Assembly: GCA_934755305.1 (NCBI GenBank)
Contig: CAKVLD010000005.1
Span: forward strand, 1 to 64,000
DNA from: an uncultured Clostridium sp.
GTDB taxonomy: Bacteria; Bacillota; Clostridia; Clostridiales; Clostridiaceae
DNA: 64,000 bases
Direction: 5' to 3'
Both the position numbers and the translations under genes were made by a program. Each line of letters begins with the position of its first letter. Position 1 is the first letter of the stretch. Below the pieces are notes generated by a model. The model made no database searches. It worked only from the letters and a program-made list of their open reading frames with translations, and was not told the origin of the DNA. Of this stretch, positions 19,245-28,277 are shown one piece after another.

Positions 19245-20423
19245 TGCATATTCTTTAGCTTTTTCTATAAGAAAAGAATATTCATTTTTTATGTTTTCTT
19301 CTATTACTTCATTCAAAAGATAATTTAGGGTTTCTCCTAATTTTTTACCTGAAATATTTAATTCGTTTTTTAAGTCATTACCATTAATATTTAAATCTTT
19401 AATGATAAGTGCTTCATTATTATTAAAGATATCATTAATAGTTTTTTCTAAATTAGATAAGTTTGTATCATTTAATATTTCGTAGAAATTAAGTAAAGTA
19501 AATATATTATTTTTATTAACTTTGTTTATTAGTCTTTTGCAATTTGCTTTAGTAGAGCAAGAGGTTAAGTCAGGATAATAAGTAAGTAATTTTATAGTAC
19601 TATCTATGGTTTTATTATCAAAAGTAAGAACTTTCATAGAATTTAATATTTCTTCTAAGCTTATTTTTAAAAATAAGAAAGATAATCTACAGGATAAATC
19701 TTTAGGTAATTTATCTATTTTAGGATCAATATTTAAGTTAAAAGGAAAAATATATTTTAATAAACCTGTTATTTTTAAATTAGAAATACCTAAATAAGCG
19801 TTGTTACTTAGAAGGATTTTTGATAGTTCAGATCGTACTCTTTCTTTGCTTATACTAGAAATTAAAGATGCATTATTTGTTATTGAATGAAATGTTTCTT
19901 TTTCTATTTTAAAGTTAAGTTGTGAGCTAAATCTTATAGCTCGTAACATTCTTAAAGCATCTTCATTAAAGCGTTTATTTGGTATACCTACGCATCTTAT
20001 AACTTTTGCATATAAATCTTCTTTGCTAGAAAAGTAATCAATCAATCCTTCTTTATGGTTATAAGCAAAAGCATTAATAGTAAAGTCACGTCTTGCTAAA
20101 TCCTCTTTTATATTTGATACAAAGGTTACTTTATCAGGTTTTCTATTGTCAGAATAGTTTCCATCAATTCTATAAGTAGTTACTTCGTATGGAATATTAT
20201 CAATTAAAACAGTAATTGTTCCATGCTTAATACCTGTTGGAATAGTTTTATTGAATAATTTTTGAGTTACTTCTGGTGGTGCAGAAGTTGCAATATCATA
20301 ATCCATAGGATTTTTATTTAATAATTTATCTCTAATACATCCACCAACCATAAAGCCTTCGTAACCATTAGAATATAAAGTATCAATAATATATCTCACA
20401 TTTTTAGGAATAGTTATATTCAT
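19227..20423 (-). CDS. cca: CCA tRNA nucleotidyltransferase
   Basis: 398 residues. Class II nucleotidyltransferase signature GFMVGGCIRD with catalytic acids in DYDIATSA, followed by RRDFTINAFAYN and EDALRMLRAIRF. It adds or repairs the CCA end of tRNAs without a nucleic acid template. An HD domain is not evident in the C-terminal part, which is divergent and rich in K/N. The tRNA genes in this window encode CCA, so repair is the likely main role. It is transcribed convergently to addA and is followed upstream by an L,D-transpeptidase gene on the same strand. Confidence 0.93.
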   Translation of the reverse strand: MNITIPKNVRYIIDTLYSNGYEGFMVGGCIRDKLLNKNPMDYDIATSAPPEVTQKLFNKTIPTGIKHGTITVLIDNIPYEVTTYRIDGNYSDNRKPDKVTFVSNIKEDLARRDFTINAFAYNHKEGLIDYFSSKEDLYAKVIRCVGIPNKRFNEDALRMLRAIRFSSQLNFKIEKETFHSITNNASLISSISKERVRSELSKILLSNNAYLGISNLKITGLLKYIFPFNLNIDPKIDKLPKDLSCRLSFLFLKISLEEILNSMKVLTFDNKTIDSTIKLLTYYPDLTSCSTKANCKRLINKVNKNNIFTLLNFYEILNDTNLSNLEKTINDIFNNNEALIIKDLNINGNDLKNELNISGKKLGETLNYLLNEVIEENIKNEYSFLIEKAKEYAKESAI

Positions 20424-20485
20424 CTAATCACTCCCTATATTTATCTAAATATATTATAGAATAGATATTAGCTTAGGTTAAGAAA

Positions 20486-21622
20486 TTATTGAATAATAAC
20501 TTTACTTCCTCTTGGTACATTATCATAAATCCATTTAGAATCTAATTCTCTAAGCCGTATACAACCATGAGAAGCAGGTTTTCCAAGAGTAAAATCTACT
20601 ATTGTTTTTTTATCATTAGCATAAGGTAGAGAATGAAATAAATAATTTCCTGAAAACTGTACCCAGTACTTTCCTCCTTGTTTATAATTCTCAGAAAAGA
20701 ACCAATCTCCCTTTTCTTTTATTGTAAAAGTTCCTATAGGAGTATCTTCTCCTTGAATACCCGATGAGCAAGAAAATGTTTTTAATAAATTCCAAGAGTT
20801 CTTTTTACCTTTAAAAATATTTGTTACTTGGTTAGATAAATCTACTTGAATTAAATAAGGTGTAGAACTATCTAATGATAATGTATTTATATTTGTAGTA
20901 GAAATTTTAGATACATTTACAGATGCAGAAGTGGCTAAATCGTCACCTTTATAAGAATGGGTATCTGTATATATCTTTAATTCCTCTATTTTTGAAACTA
21001 TATCTTGATTATCTCCAACAATATAGCGTACACTATCTAAAAGCTTTAAAGCATCATCGAATTTTGAGTCTTTACATAAGTTATTTGTTTGAGTTAATAC
21101 TTCAGTTATTATATTCTTTTTACAAATTCGAATATATTCAATTGCACTTGAGTAGTATTCATCTGTAAATTTGATTTTTGAAAATATATTATATGCTTGA
21201 ATATATTTTCCTTCATTAAAGAAATTAACTCCATTTTCATAATTGATATTAAGTTTATTTAAAACATCACTATTACAATCTATAACTTCAGAATATCTTT
21301 TAATTTCATCAATTAAGTTATTATCAGTAGTTTCTAAAATAGTATCTAACTTTGAATTAAAGTATTTTGATAAATCTTTTTTTATAAATATAGATTTAAA
21401 TGGATTAAGATTTTCTTTTACTATTAATAAATTATTTGCAAAGGTATAGTCATTACTATCAAAGCTATTTTTAAAATTAGTTAATAACACTTTATATGCA
21501 AAAAATTCGTATATAAAAAAACTAATTAAAGTTAGTATTACAAAACTGCTTAAAAGAGAAAGTTTAAAGGGATTTCTGCTTTTTGTGTTAGCTATAAAAG
21601 TAAGTGAAGATTTTTTTCTCAT
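20486..21622 (-). CDS. L,D-transpeptidase (YkuD domain), membrane-anchored
   Basis: 378 residues. A single N-terminal membrane segment (about 20-43) leaves the rest outside the cell. A helical, TPR-like middle (about 130-210) is followed by a YkuD domain starting at YLIQVDLSNQ, with GEDTPIGTFTI and the catalytic motif HGCIRL near residue 355. The family makes 3-3 peptidoglycan cross-links or attaches proteins to the wall. Ribosome binding site GGAGGAAG. It is probably cotranscribed with cca 62 bases downstream, a positional association without obvious functional meaning. Confidence 0.9.
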   Translation of the reverse strand: MRKKSSLTFIANTKSRNPFKLSLLSSFVILTLISFFIYEFFAYKVLLTNFKNSFDSNDYTFANNLLIVKENLNPFKSIFIKKDLSKYFNSKLDTILETTDNNLIDEIKRYSEVIDCNSDVLNKLNINYENGVNFFNEGKYIQAYNIFSKIKFTDEYYSSAIEYIRICKKNIITEVLTQTNNLCKDSKFDDALKLLDSVRYIVGDNQDIVSKIEELKIYTDTHSYKGDDLATSASVNVSKISTTNINTLSLDSSTPYLIQVDLSNQVTNIFKGKKNSWNLLKTFSCSSGIQGEDTPIGTFTIKEKGDWFFSENYKQGGKYWVQFSGNYLFHSLPYANDKKTIVDFTLGKPASHGCIRLRELDSKWIYDNVPRGSKVIIQ

Positions 21623-21769
21623 AATAATTACTTCCTCCTAAAAAATAAATATATTTAAGAGTATTGCCAAAATAATTATATGTTAAACATTTTTTAGTAA
21701 GTGTATTGAATTAAGTTATAAATAGGGGGTAAAATATAACGTATATAATAAAAGGAGGGAGGCTATAAC

Positions 21770-22585
21770 ATGGACAAAAAATCAAATGTAATTAGAAAAT
21801 TTTTAGATTCTATAAATGATGTATATTCCTTTAGGGATTTTGTAAGAGAAGGTCTGTTAAGAGCTGTATTGTATTCTTTAATTTTTAGTATTGTTATAGG
21901 TGGCGCTAGAGGAGTTGTTCAAGTAAATAAATTTAATGATTATTTAAATAGTACAATTAAAAATTTAAATGAAGATAAATATAATTTTAAAATAGAAAAC
22001 GATAAGTTAGATATAGCGACATCTCCAATAAAAATTAGAGAGAAAGATACCTTAATATATGTAGATAAAGATGTTAAGATAGACGAGTCAAATTCTATTA
22101 ATAATGTAACAAAGAATGAAAACACATATTTATTAATTCTACAAGATGGAATGATAATAGGTTCCGGATTAGAAAATGAATTAGAAATGAATGAAATTAA
22201 AATTAAATATTCTGATATAAATATAGTTGAAGATATAAATAATGAAAGTGTAATTAAATCTATAAATGATAATAGAAATATGACTATGATAATAATTTTT
22301 ATAACTATGATAGTTAAAGAATTTATCTTATGGATTACTGCATCAATATTTATAGCTATTTTAAGCATAATTCCTAGTAGATTATTAAAAGTTAACTTAG
22401 GATTTAATGAATTAACATCATTAAGTATATATGCATATACATTACCTAATGTTATAGTATTGATATTAAATATATTAATACCAGATGTTGCTTTTGATAC
22501 AGCTATAATGGTAGGAACTTTAGCTTATAACTATTTAATTCTTAGAAATATAAAAGTACAAAATGAAGATGATATAAAATTATAG
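21770..22585 (+). CDS. DUF1189 family membrane protein
   Basis: 271 residues. One N-terminal membrane segment (about 30-48) is followed by an extracytoplasmic domain of about 120 residues with TSPIKI and LILQDGMI, and then three C-terminal membrane segments (about 172-200, 215-235, 240-255). This arrangement and the start (RDFVREGLLRAVLYSLIFS) match DUF1189, whose function is not established. AAAGGAGGGAGG is a strong start site. It is a single gene closed by a terminator before sbcD. Confidence 0.8.
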   Translation: MDKKSNVIRKFLDSINDVYSFRDFVREGLLRAVLYSLIFSIVIGGARGVVQVNKFNDYLNSTIKNLNEDKYNFKIENDKLDIATSPIKIREKDTLIYVDKDVKIDESNSINNVTKNENTYLLILQDGMIIGSGLENELEMNEIKIKYSDINIVEDINNESVIKSINDNRNMTMIIIFITMIVKEFILWITASIFIAILSIIPSRLLKVNLGFNELTSLSIYAYTLPNVIVLILNILIPDVAFDTAIMVGTLAYNYLILRNIKVQNEDDIKL

Positions 22586-22587
22586 TA

Positions 22588-22637
22588 AAACTGTATCAAT
22601 AGTATAGATTAAATATTTATACTTTGATACAGTTTTT
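22588..22637 (+). terminator. Terminator of the DUF1189 gene
   Basis: AACTGTATCAA and TTGATACAGTT pair, with an inner AGTATA/TATACT extension, then six T. Confidence 0.85.
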
Positions 22638-22658
22638 TAAAAGAGTGGAGGAGAATTT

Positions 22659-23864
22659 ATGAAAATAATTCATACTGGAGATTGGCATATAGGTAAAATT
22701 GTAAATGAATTTTCAATGATAGAAGATCAGAGGTATATTTTAAATAATTTAATAAAGTTAATACAAAAAGAGAAGCCAGATGCATTAGTCATAGCTGGAG
22801 ATATATATGATAGATCAATTCCACCTGTAGAAGCTGTTGAATTACTAGATGAAGTTTTTAAAAAGATATTAATTGATAATAATGTGAAGATAGTAGCTAT
22901 AGCAGGTAATCATGATAGTGCAGAAAGAGTTTCTTTTGGTAATGAAATATTAGAAAAGCAAGGATTATATATATCAGGATTAATTGAGGATAATATAAAA
23001 AAAATATCTTTAAGTAATGGAGAAGAAAAAGTTAATTTCTATTTAATACCGTATGTTGATCCTGTTGTTCTTAGAAAAAAGTTTGAAAAACCAGAAATAA
23101 AAAATCATAATGATGCAATGAAAGAGATTGTATCAAAGATAGAAGAGAGTATGAATACTAATGAGATAAATGTTGCTATAGCTCATGGATATGTAACTTT
23201 AAAAAGAGAAGAAGCTTTAGAATGTGAAGAAGAAAATAAGTATGAATTAGCAGAAATAGAAACTTCAGATTCAGAAAGACCTTTATCAATAGGAGGAACA
23301 GATTTAATTTCCGGGGAAATATTTAAAAACTTTGATTATGTAGCTTTAGGTCATCTACATGGAAGACAAAAGGTTGGTAAAGATACTATAAGATATTCAG
23401 GATCTTTGTTAAAATATTCCTTTTCAGAAATTAATCATAAAAAAGGTGTAACTATAGTTGAGTTTAATAAGGATAAAGAAGTAACAGTAAGACAAGAAGA
23501 ATTAAAACCTTTAAGAAATATGAGAATAATCAGAGGCCCATTAGAGGAACTTATAAAATCTGCAAAAGAAGATGAAAAGGATAAGGATGATTATATTCAA
23601 GCTATATTAACAGATGAAGGGGAGTTAATGGATCCTATAGGAAAGTTAAGAGCAGTATATCCAAATGTAATGTTATTAAGAAGAGAAGTTAATAATAGTG
23701 AAAAAGATAGTGTTACAGCTGCTTCTGGTGAATATAAAAGTAAATCAGAATTAGATTTATTTAAAGAGTATTATGACAGACTTGGTAGTGGAGAATTTAC
23801 AGAAGAAAAAGAGAACTTAATAAAGGAAGTAATAAAAGAAGTTTTAGGAAAGGAGGAAGTTTAA
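22659..23864 (+). CDS. sbcD: Exonuclease SbcCD subunit D
   Basis: 401 residues. Calcineurin-like phosphoesterase motifs: D8 and H10 in HTGDWHIGK, AGDIYDRS, AGNHDSAERV, AIAHGYV and GHLHGRQ, forming the two-Mn nuclease site of the Mre11 family. With SbcC it cleaves DNA hairpins and protein-blocked ends. It starts with GGAGGAG and is followed 3 bases later by sbcC. Hairpin cleavage by this complex may matter for the palindromic repeats that are common in this window. Confidence 0.95.
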   Translation: MKIIHTGDWHIGKIVNEFSMIEDQRYILNNLIKLIQKEKPDALVIAGDIYDRSIPPVEAVELLDEVFKKILIDNNVKIVAIAGNHDSAERVSFGNEILEKQGLYISGLIEDNIKKISLSNGEEKVNFYLIPYVDPVVLRKKFEKPEIKNHNDAMKEIVSKIEESMNTNEINVAIAHGYVTLKREEALECEEENKYELAEIETSDSERPLSIGGTDLISGEIFKNFDYVALGHLHGRQKVGKDTIRYSGSLLKYSFSEINHKKGVTIVEFNKDKEVTVRQEELKPLRNMRIIRGPLEELIKSAKEDEKDKDDYIQAILTDEGELMDPIGKLRAVYPNVMLLRREVNNSEKDSVTAASGEYKSKSELDLFKEYYDRLGSGEFTEEKENLIKEVIKEVLGKEEV

Positions 23865-23867
23865 TAT

Positions 23868-26800
23868 ATGAGACCTAGAAAATTGATAATGTCAGCTTTT
23901 GGACCTTATGCTAATGAAGAGATTATAGATTTTGAATTGTTAAATGGTAAAAATATATTTTTAATTACAGGGGCTACAGGAGCAGGAAAAACAACTATAT
24001 TTGATGCTATAAGTTATGCTTTATTTGGAGAAGCTAGTGGAAGCACAAGAGAAAATGATTCTTTAAGAAGTGATTTTGCAGAGAATAGCAGATTAACTTT
24101 TGTAGAGTTAGATTTTGAATTAAGAGGAGAAGTTTATCATATAAAAAGAATTCCTCAACAATTAAGACCTAAAGTTAAGGGAGAAGGATTTACCAATCAA
24201 GGTTCAGAGGCAGAATTAGTATTACCTGATGGAAAAGTTAGAACTGGTACTAATAATGTAACCAATAAAATAACTGAGTTATTAGGTATTAATAAGGATC
24301 AATTTAAGCAAATAGTAATGCTACCACAAGGTGAATTTAAAAAACTTTTATTAGCAGACTCAAGGGAAAGAGAAGTGATATTTAGAAAGATATTTGGAAC
24401 TTATGCTTATGAAAAGATTCAATCTGTATTAAGTGATAAATCTAAGGTACTTTATAAAGAATTAGAGAAATCGAAAGATAAGGTATTAACAAATGTAAAA
24501 AATATAAAAAGTGATGAACCAATAGTTGTAGATGATTATGTTGAATTTTCAAGTATTATTTCAAAAATAGAAGAGCTTATTAAGAATTCAAAATCTAAGG
24601 GGAAAGAAGTAGAGAAAAATTTAAAAGGGATAAGAGAAAATATTGAGAGGTTGCAGGAAGAGAGGATTACTGCTGAAAGAAACAATGAATTATTAGATGA
24701 GAAAAAAGGCATTAAGATAAAGATTCAAGAGCTTTTAGAAAAGAAAGATTATATTGATGAGAAACAAGAAATTTTAAATAAGATAAGCAAGGGAAAAGAA
24801 ATTGCATATATAGAAAATGAATTATATAGTCAGGTGAAAAATAAAGAAGATAAAAATAATGAGCTTAGTGTATGCGAAAAAACAATAAGTTTATTAGAAA
24901 AAGAATTAATAAAAGCTAAAAGTGAACTTGATATAGAGGAAGGTAAAAAGAATGAAAGAATAAAAATATTGGAAGAAATAAATTCATTAAAGGACAAGAA
25001 ACCTAAAATAGCAGAGTTTGATAAAAAGATTAAATCTATAAAAGAATTGAAGGAGAAGTTAAGTGATAATAAAAAAGCCTCTACAATAGAAAAGAAATCT
25101 TTAGAAGATTTAAAGAGTCAAAAGAAGGAAAATGATGAGGTAATTAAAGAGATAAGCGAATTAGAAAAGAAAAAGTTAATACTAGAAAAAGATGTATCAG
25201 ATAAGGATAAATTAATAAATTTAGTTAGACAGTTATATAAAAATATATTAACCTTAAAAAAATATGAAGATAAGCATAAAACATTAAATAAAGAGTTTTT
25301 AATCAAGGAAGAATCTTACAAAATAAATAAGTTAAACTATGAAAATAAACAGGAAAGATATATGAAGGAACAAGCAGGAGTATTAGCTATGAACCTTAAG
25401 GAAGATGAGCCTTGTCCTGTATGTGGTTCTTTATCTCATCCAGCTCCAGCAAAGAGGATGACAGAAGTGCCTACAGAAAAGGAATTAGAAGAAAGCAAAA
25501 AGAATTTTGAAAAGTCTCAAAGTGAATATAACAGTAGTCTTTTAGAAATGAAAGAAGTAAAGACTACTATTGATACTTTAATTAATGATGTAATAAATAA
25601 AGGGTTAAAAGATATAAATTCGAATAATGATTATAATGAAGAAACGGAAAAAGAAGTATTAGAAGAAGGTAAAAGATTAAGTGGAATATTAAATTCTTTA
25701 CAAGAGGAATTGAAGTCTTTAGAAAATAAGATTGTTAATAAAGAAAATATAAATAAAGTATTAGAAAATATAGATAAAGAAATAGAGAAAAAAGAAAAGC
25801 TAATACTAAGTATATCAGAAGAATATACCAACCTTTTTGGAAGTCTTAAAGGTGAGGAAGAAATATTAAAAAGTTTAGAAAAGGAGATTCCTGAAGGTAT
25901 AAGATCAATAGATATATTAGCTATAAAAATAAAGGAGTTAGAAGATATAATTGAAGCTTATGAGAAAGCCTTAAAACTTGCAACTGATAAAGTAAATAAC
26001 TTTACTAACAAAATATCATCAGAAAGAGCTAAAAAAATAGAAATTGAAAAGATAATAAGTGAATTAGAAATTTATATAAAGGAGAAAAATAGAAAGGTCA
26101 AGACGAAGATAAGTGAATGTGGATTTAAAGATTATGATGAGTATAAAGAAATAAGGGGTTTAATTTTAGAAGAAGAAAAGATAAAAGAAGAGATAAGTTC
26201 TTATAAAGAGTTAATTAAATCATTAAAAGATAGAAGTGCAGAACTTGAAGAAAAGACTAAAGGTGTAAAGTATTTTAATATACAAGAATTACATGAAAAA
26301 ATAAATAAGCTTAAGGAAGAAGAAGTAATTATAGATAAGGAATATAGAGAAATATATTCAATAATAAGTAATAATACTCATATACTTAATGAAATAAAAA
26401 ATATAGAAATTAAAGTTAAAGACAAGGAGGAAAAATATAAGGTAGTAGGCGAATTAGCTTACTTGGCTAATGGAAAAAGGAGTCCTTATATAACTTTTGA
26501 AAGATTTGTTTTAGCATCATACTTTCAAGAGATTATAGATTCTGCAAATTTAAGACTTTCAAGGATGACAGGAGAAAGATTTGTATTAAAAAGAAAAGAA
26601 GATAAAGGAAAGGGAAATTCACAACAAGGGTTAGAATTAGAGGTTTATGATAACTATACAGGAAAAAATAGGCATGTTAAAACTTTATCTGGTGGAGAAA
26701 GTTTTAAAGCATCTTTAGCGTTAGCTCTTGGTCTATCCGATGTAGTTCAAGCAAATGCAGGAGGAATCATGCTAGATACTATATTTATAGATGAGGGATT

Positions 26801-26975
26801 TGGAAGTTTGGATCCAGAGTCTTTAGAAAATGCTATAAATTCTTTATTAGATTTACAAAAAGGTGGTAGGTTAGTAGGGATTATTTCTCACGTTCCTGAA
26901 TTAAAAGAAAGGATTGAGTCTAAGCTTGAAATAACAACATCGTTGAAAGGTAGCAGCGCAAATTTTAATATATGA
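23868..26975 (+). CDS. sbcC: Exonuclease SbcCD subunit C
   Basis: 1035 residues, SMC/Rad50-like. N-terminal Walker A GATGAGKTT (35-43), two long K/E-rich coiled coils around the zinc hook CPVC (about 515-520), and C-terminal signature LSGGESFKASLALALGLSD with Walker B TIFIDEGFGSLD. The ATPase regulates SbcD. AAGGAGGAAG overlaps the end of sbcD, so translation is coupled. Confidence 0.96.
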   Translation: MRPRKLIMSAFGPYANEEIIDFELLNGKNIFLITGATGAGKTTIFDAISYALFGEASGSTRENDSLRSDFAENSRLTFVELDFELRGEVYHIKRIPQQLRPKVKGEGFTNQGSEAELVLPDGKVRTGTNNVTNKITELLGINKDQFKQIVMLPQGEFKKLLLADSREREVIFRKIFGTYAYEKIQSVLSDKSKVLYKELEKSKDKVLTNVKNIKSDEPIVVDDYVEFSSIISKIEELIKNSKSKGKEVEKNLKGIRENIERLQEERITAERNNELLDEKKGIKIKIQELLEKKDYIDEKQEILNKISKGKEIAYIENELYSQVKNKEDKNNELSVCEKTISLLEKELIKAKSELDIEEGKKNERIKILEEINSLKDKKPKIAEFDKKIKSIKELKEKLSDNKKASTIEKKSLEDLKSQKKENDEVIKEISELEKKKLILEKDVSDKDKLINLVRQLYKNILTLKKYEDKHKTLNKEFLIKEESYKINKLNYENKQERYMKEQAGVLAMNLKEDEPCPVCGSLSHPAPAKRMTEVPTEKELEESKKNFEKSQSEYNSSLLEMKEVKTTIDTLINDVINKGLKDINSNNDYNEETEKEVLEEGKRLSGILNSLQEELKSLENKIVNKENINKVLENIDKEIEKKEKLILSISEEYTNLFGSLKGEEEILKSLEKEIPEGIRSIDILAIKIKELEDIIEAYEKALKLATDKVNNFTNKISSERAKKIEIEKIISELEIYIKEKNRKVKTKISECGFKDYDEYKEIRGLILEEEKIKEEISSYKELIKSLKDRSAELEEKTKGVKYFNIQELHEKINKLKEEEVIIDKEYREIYSIISNNTHILNEIKNIEIKVKDKEEKYKVVGELAYLANGKRSPYITFERFVLASYFQEIIDSANLRLSRMTGERFVLKRKEDKGKGNSQQGLELEVYDNYTGKNRHVKTLSGGESFKASLALALGLSDVVQANAGGIMLDTIFIDEGFGSLDPESLENAINSLLDLQKGGRLVGIISHVPELKERIESKLEITTSLKGSSANFNI

Positions 26976-27135
26976 TAATAAGGATTAAGTTTCATACGGG
27001 AAAAATGTTTTTTTACAAAGTAGTACTAATAATTGTCAATTTAGGTTGTTTTAAATTTTATGGTGTGTTATTATAAATATATTATATTAGTAAATTTTGG
27101 AAATTTGTTGGGTCCATTTTAGAAGGGGATTATAA

Positions 27136-28008
27136 ATGAAATTAGATGAAAGGTTAATAAACGAGGATATTGAGAACTTAAGTAAAATAGAATTGATTAG
27201 GTTAGTACACGATTTAAAAAGAACAAAAGATTTACAAGAGAACTTTCTATTAAATATATCACATGATTTAAGGAGTCCTATAAATGTGATTTTGAGTGTA
27301 TTACAATGTTTAAAATATGAAAAAGAATCTAGTGATAATGTAATAAGTAGTAAAAGAAAAGAGTATAGAGATATAATTAGAAGAAATAGTTTAAAAATAA
27401 TTAAACTAATTGATAACTTAATTGATTCATCAAAACTTGAAAAAAATTTTTATAATTTAAAGAGATATAATATAGAAATTATAGGACTTATAGAAAGTGT
27501 AGTAACGTCTATAGAAAAATATGCAAAAGAAAAAGATATAAGCGTGATATTTGATACAAATGTTGAAGAATTTGAATGTGCAGTAGATCCAGCAGCTATG
27601 GATAGAGTGGTAATGAATTTATTGTCAAACGCAATTAAATTTTCGCCTAAGCATGGGAAAATACTTGTGTATGTTCAAGTTAAAGATGAGGTAATAGAAA
27701 TATCAGTAAAAGATGAGGGAATAGGAATTCCTAAAGAAGAACAAAAAGACATATTTAATAGATTTGTTCAATCATCTCAAAACAAGAAGAATGAATATTC
27801 AGGTAGCGGAATAGGTCTAGATTTGGTTAATTATTTAGTTAAAGCTCATGGAGGAAATATTAAGTTAGAAAGCGATTTAGGATGTGGTTCAAATTTTATA
27901 GTTACATTACCAATAACTATATTAGATATAGAAGAAAAAGATTATGAAGTAGGAAGAAGGAGTAGAGTAGAACAATTAGAAGTGGAGTTTTCTGATATTT
28001 ATTTATAA
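27136..28008 (+). CDS. Soluble orphan sensor histidine kinase
   Basis: 290 residues. After a short N-terminal coiled coil (1-35) comes the H box NISHDLRSPIN with phospho-acceptor H43, then N box MNLLSNAIKFSP, G1 DEGIGIP, F box NRFVQSS and G2 GSGIGLDLV. There is no membrane segment, PAS, GAF or other input domain, and no response regulator nearby. It may take its signal through a partner protein or act as a phosphate donor or sink for a distant regulator. Such stripped kinases occur in clostridia, for example among those feeding Spo0A; that link is only a suggestion here. Confidence 0.88.
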   Translation: MKLDERLINEDIENLSKIELIRLVHDLKRTKDLQENFLLNISHDLRSPINVILSVLQCLKYEKESSDNVISSKRKEYRDIIRRNSLKIIKLIDNLIDSSKLEKNFYNLKRYNIEIIGLIESVVTSIEKYAKEKDISVIFDTNVEEFECAVDPAAMDRVVMNLLSNAIKFSPKHGKILVYVQVKDEVIEISVKDEGIGIPKEEQKDIFNRFVQSSQNKKNEYSGSGIGLDLVNYLVKAHGGNIKLESDLGCGSNFIVTLPITILDIEEKDYEVGRRSRVEQLEVEFSDIYL

Positions 28009-28036
28009 ATGGTAGATGAAAGAAATGGTAGATAAA

Positions 28037-28095
28037 AACTAAATATACTTGAAATAATTTTAATTTTATGATAAGATTAATCTGTTAATTTAGTT
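28037..28095 (+). repeat. Diverged copy of repeat A palindrome with embedded promoter
   Basis: Begins AACTAAATATACTT and ends AATTTAGTT, the same ends as family A, with a different middle and no terminator hairpin. TTGAAA (28049-28054), 17 bases, TAAGAT (28072-28077) inside it could be the promoter of tRNA-Arg. Confidence 0.5.
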
Positions 28096-28097
28096 AA

Positions 28098-28172
28098 GGG
28101 GTGTTAGTTAAACGGATATAACATACCGCTACGGACGGTACATTATGGGTTCGATTCCTATACGCCCTGCCA
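28098..28172 (+). tRNA. tRNA-Arg (ACG)
   Basis: 75 bases. Anticodon stem TACCG/CGGTA with loop CTACGGA gives ACG, read as ICG after A34 deamination. T arm GGGTTCGATTCC, discriminator G, encoded CCA. The acceptor GGGGTGT/ACGCCCT begins with a G-T pair. A single-gene unit. Confidence 0.93.
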
Positions 28173-28177
28173 TTAGT

Positions 28178-28214
28178 AAACTCGAATTACTTTAAGTAAT
28201 TCGAGTTTATTTTT
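28178..28214 (+). terminator. Terminator of tRNA-Arg
   Basis: AAACTCGAATTAC / GTAATTCGAGTTT with a TTTA loop, then ATTTTTT. Confidence 0.9.
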
Positions 28215-28277
28215 TGTATTATTTAATAAAAATGTGGTTATATTAACAAATAGAAATAAAATAAAGGATGTTATTTT

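Noticed and set aside
21940..22368. 142-codon frame antisense to the DUF1189 gene
   Set aside because: Isoleucine/serine-rich shadow of the membrane protein gene without start signals.
27992..28037. Short tandem duplication AAATGGTAGAT before tRNA-Arg
   Set aside because: Two units of about 16 bp partly derived from the kinase stop region; looks like slippage without a further signal.
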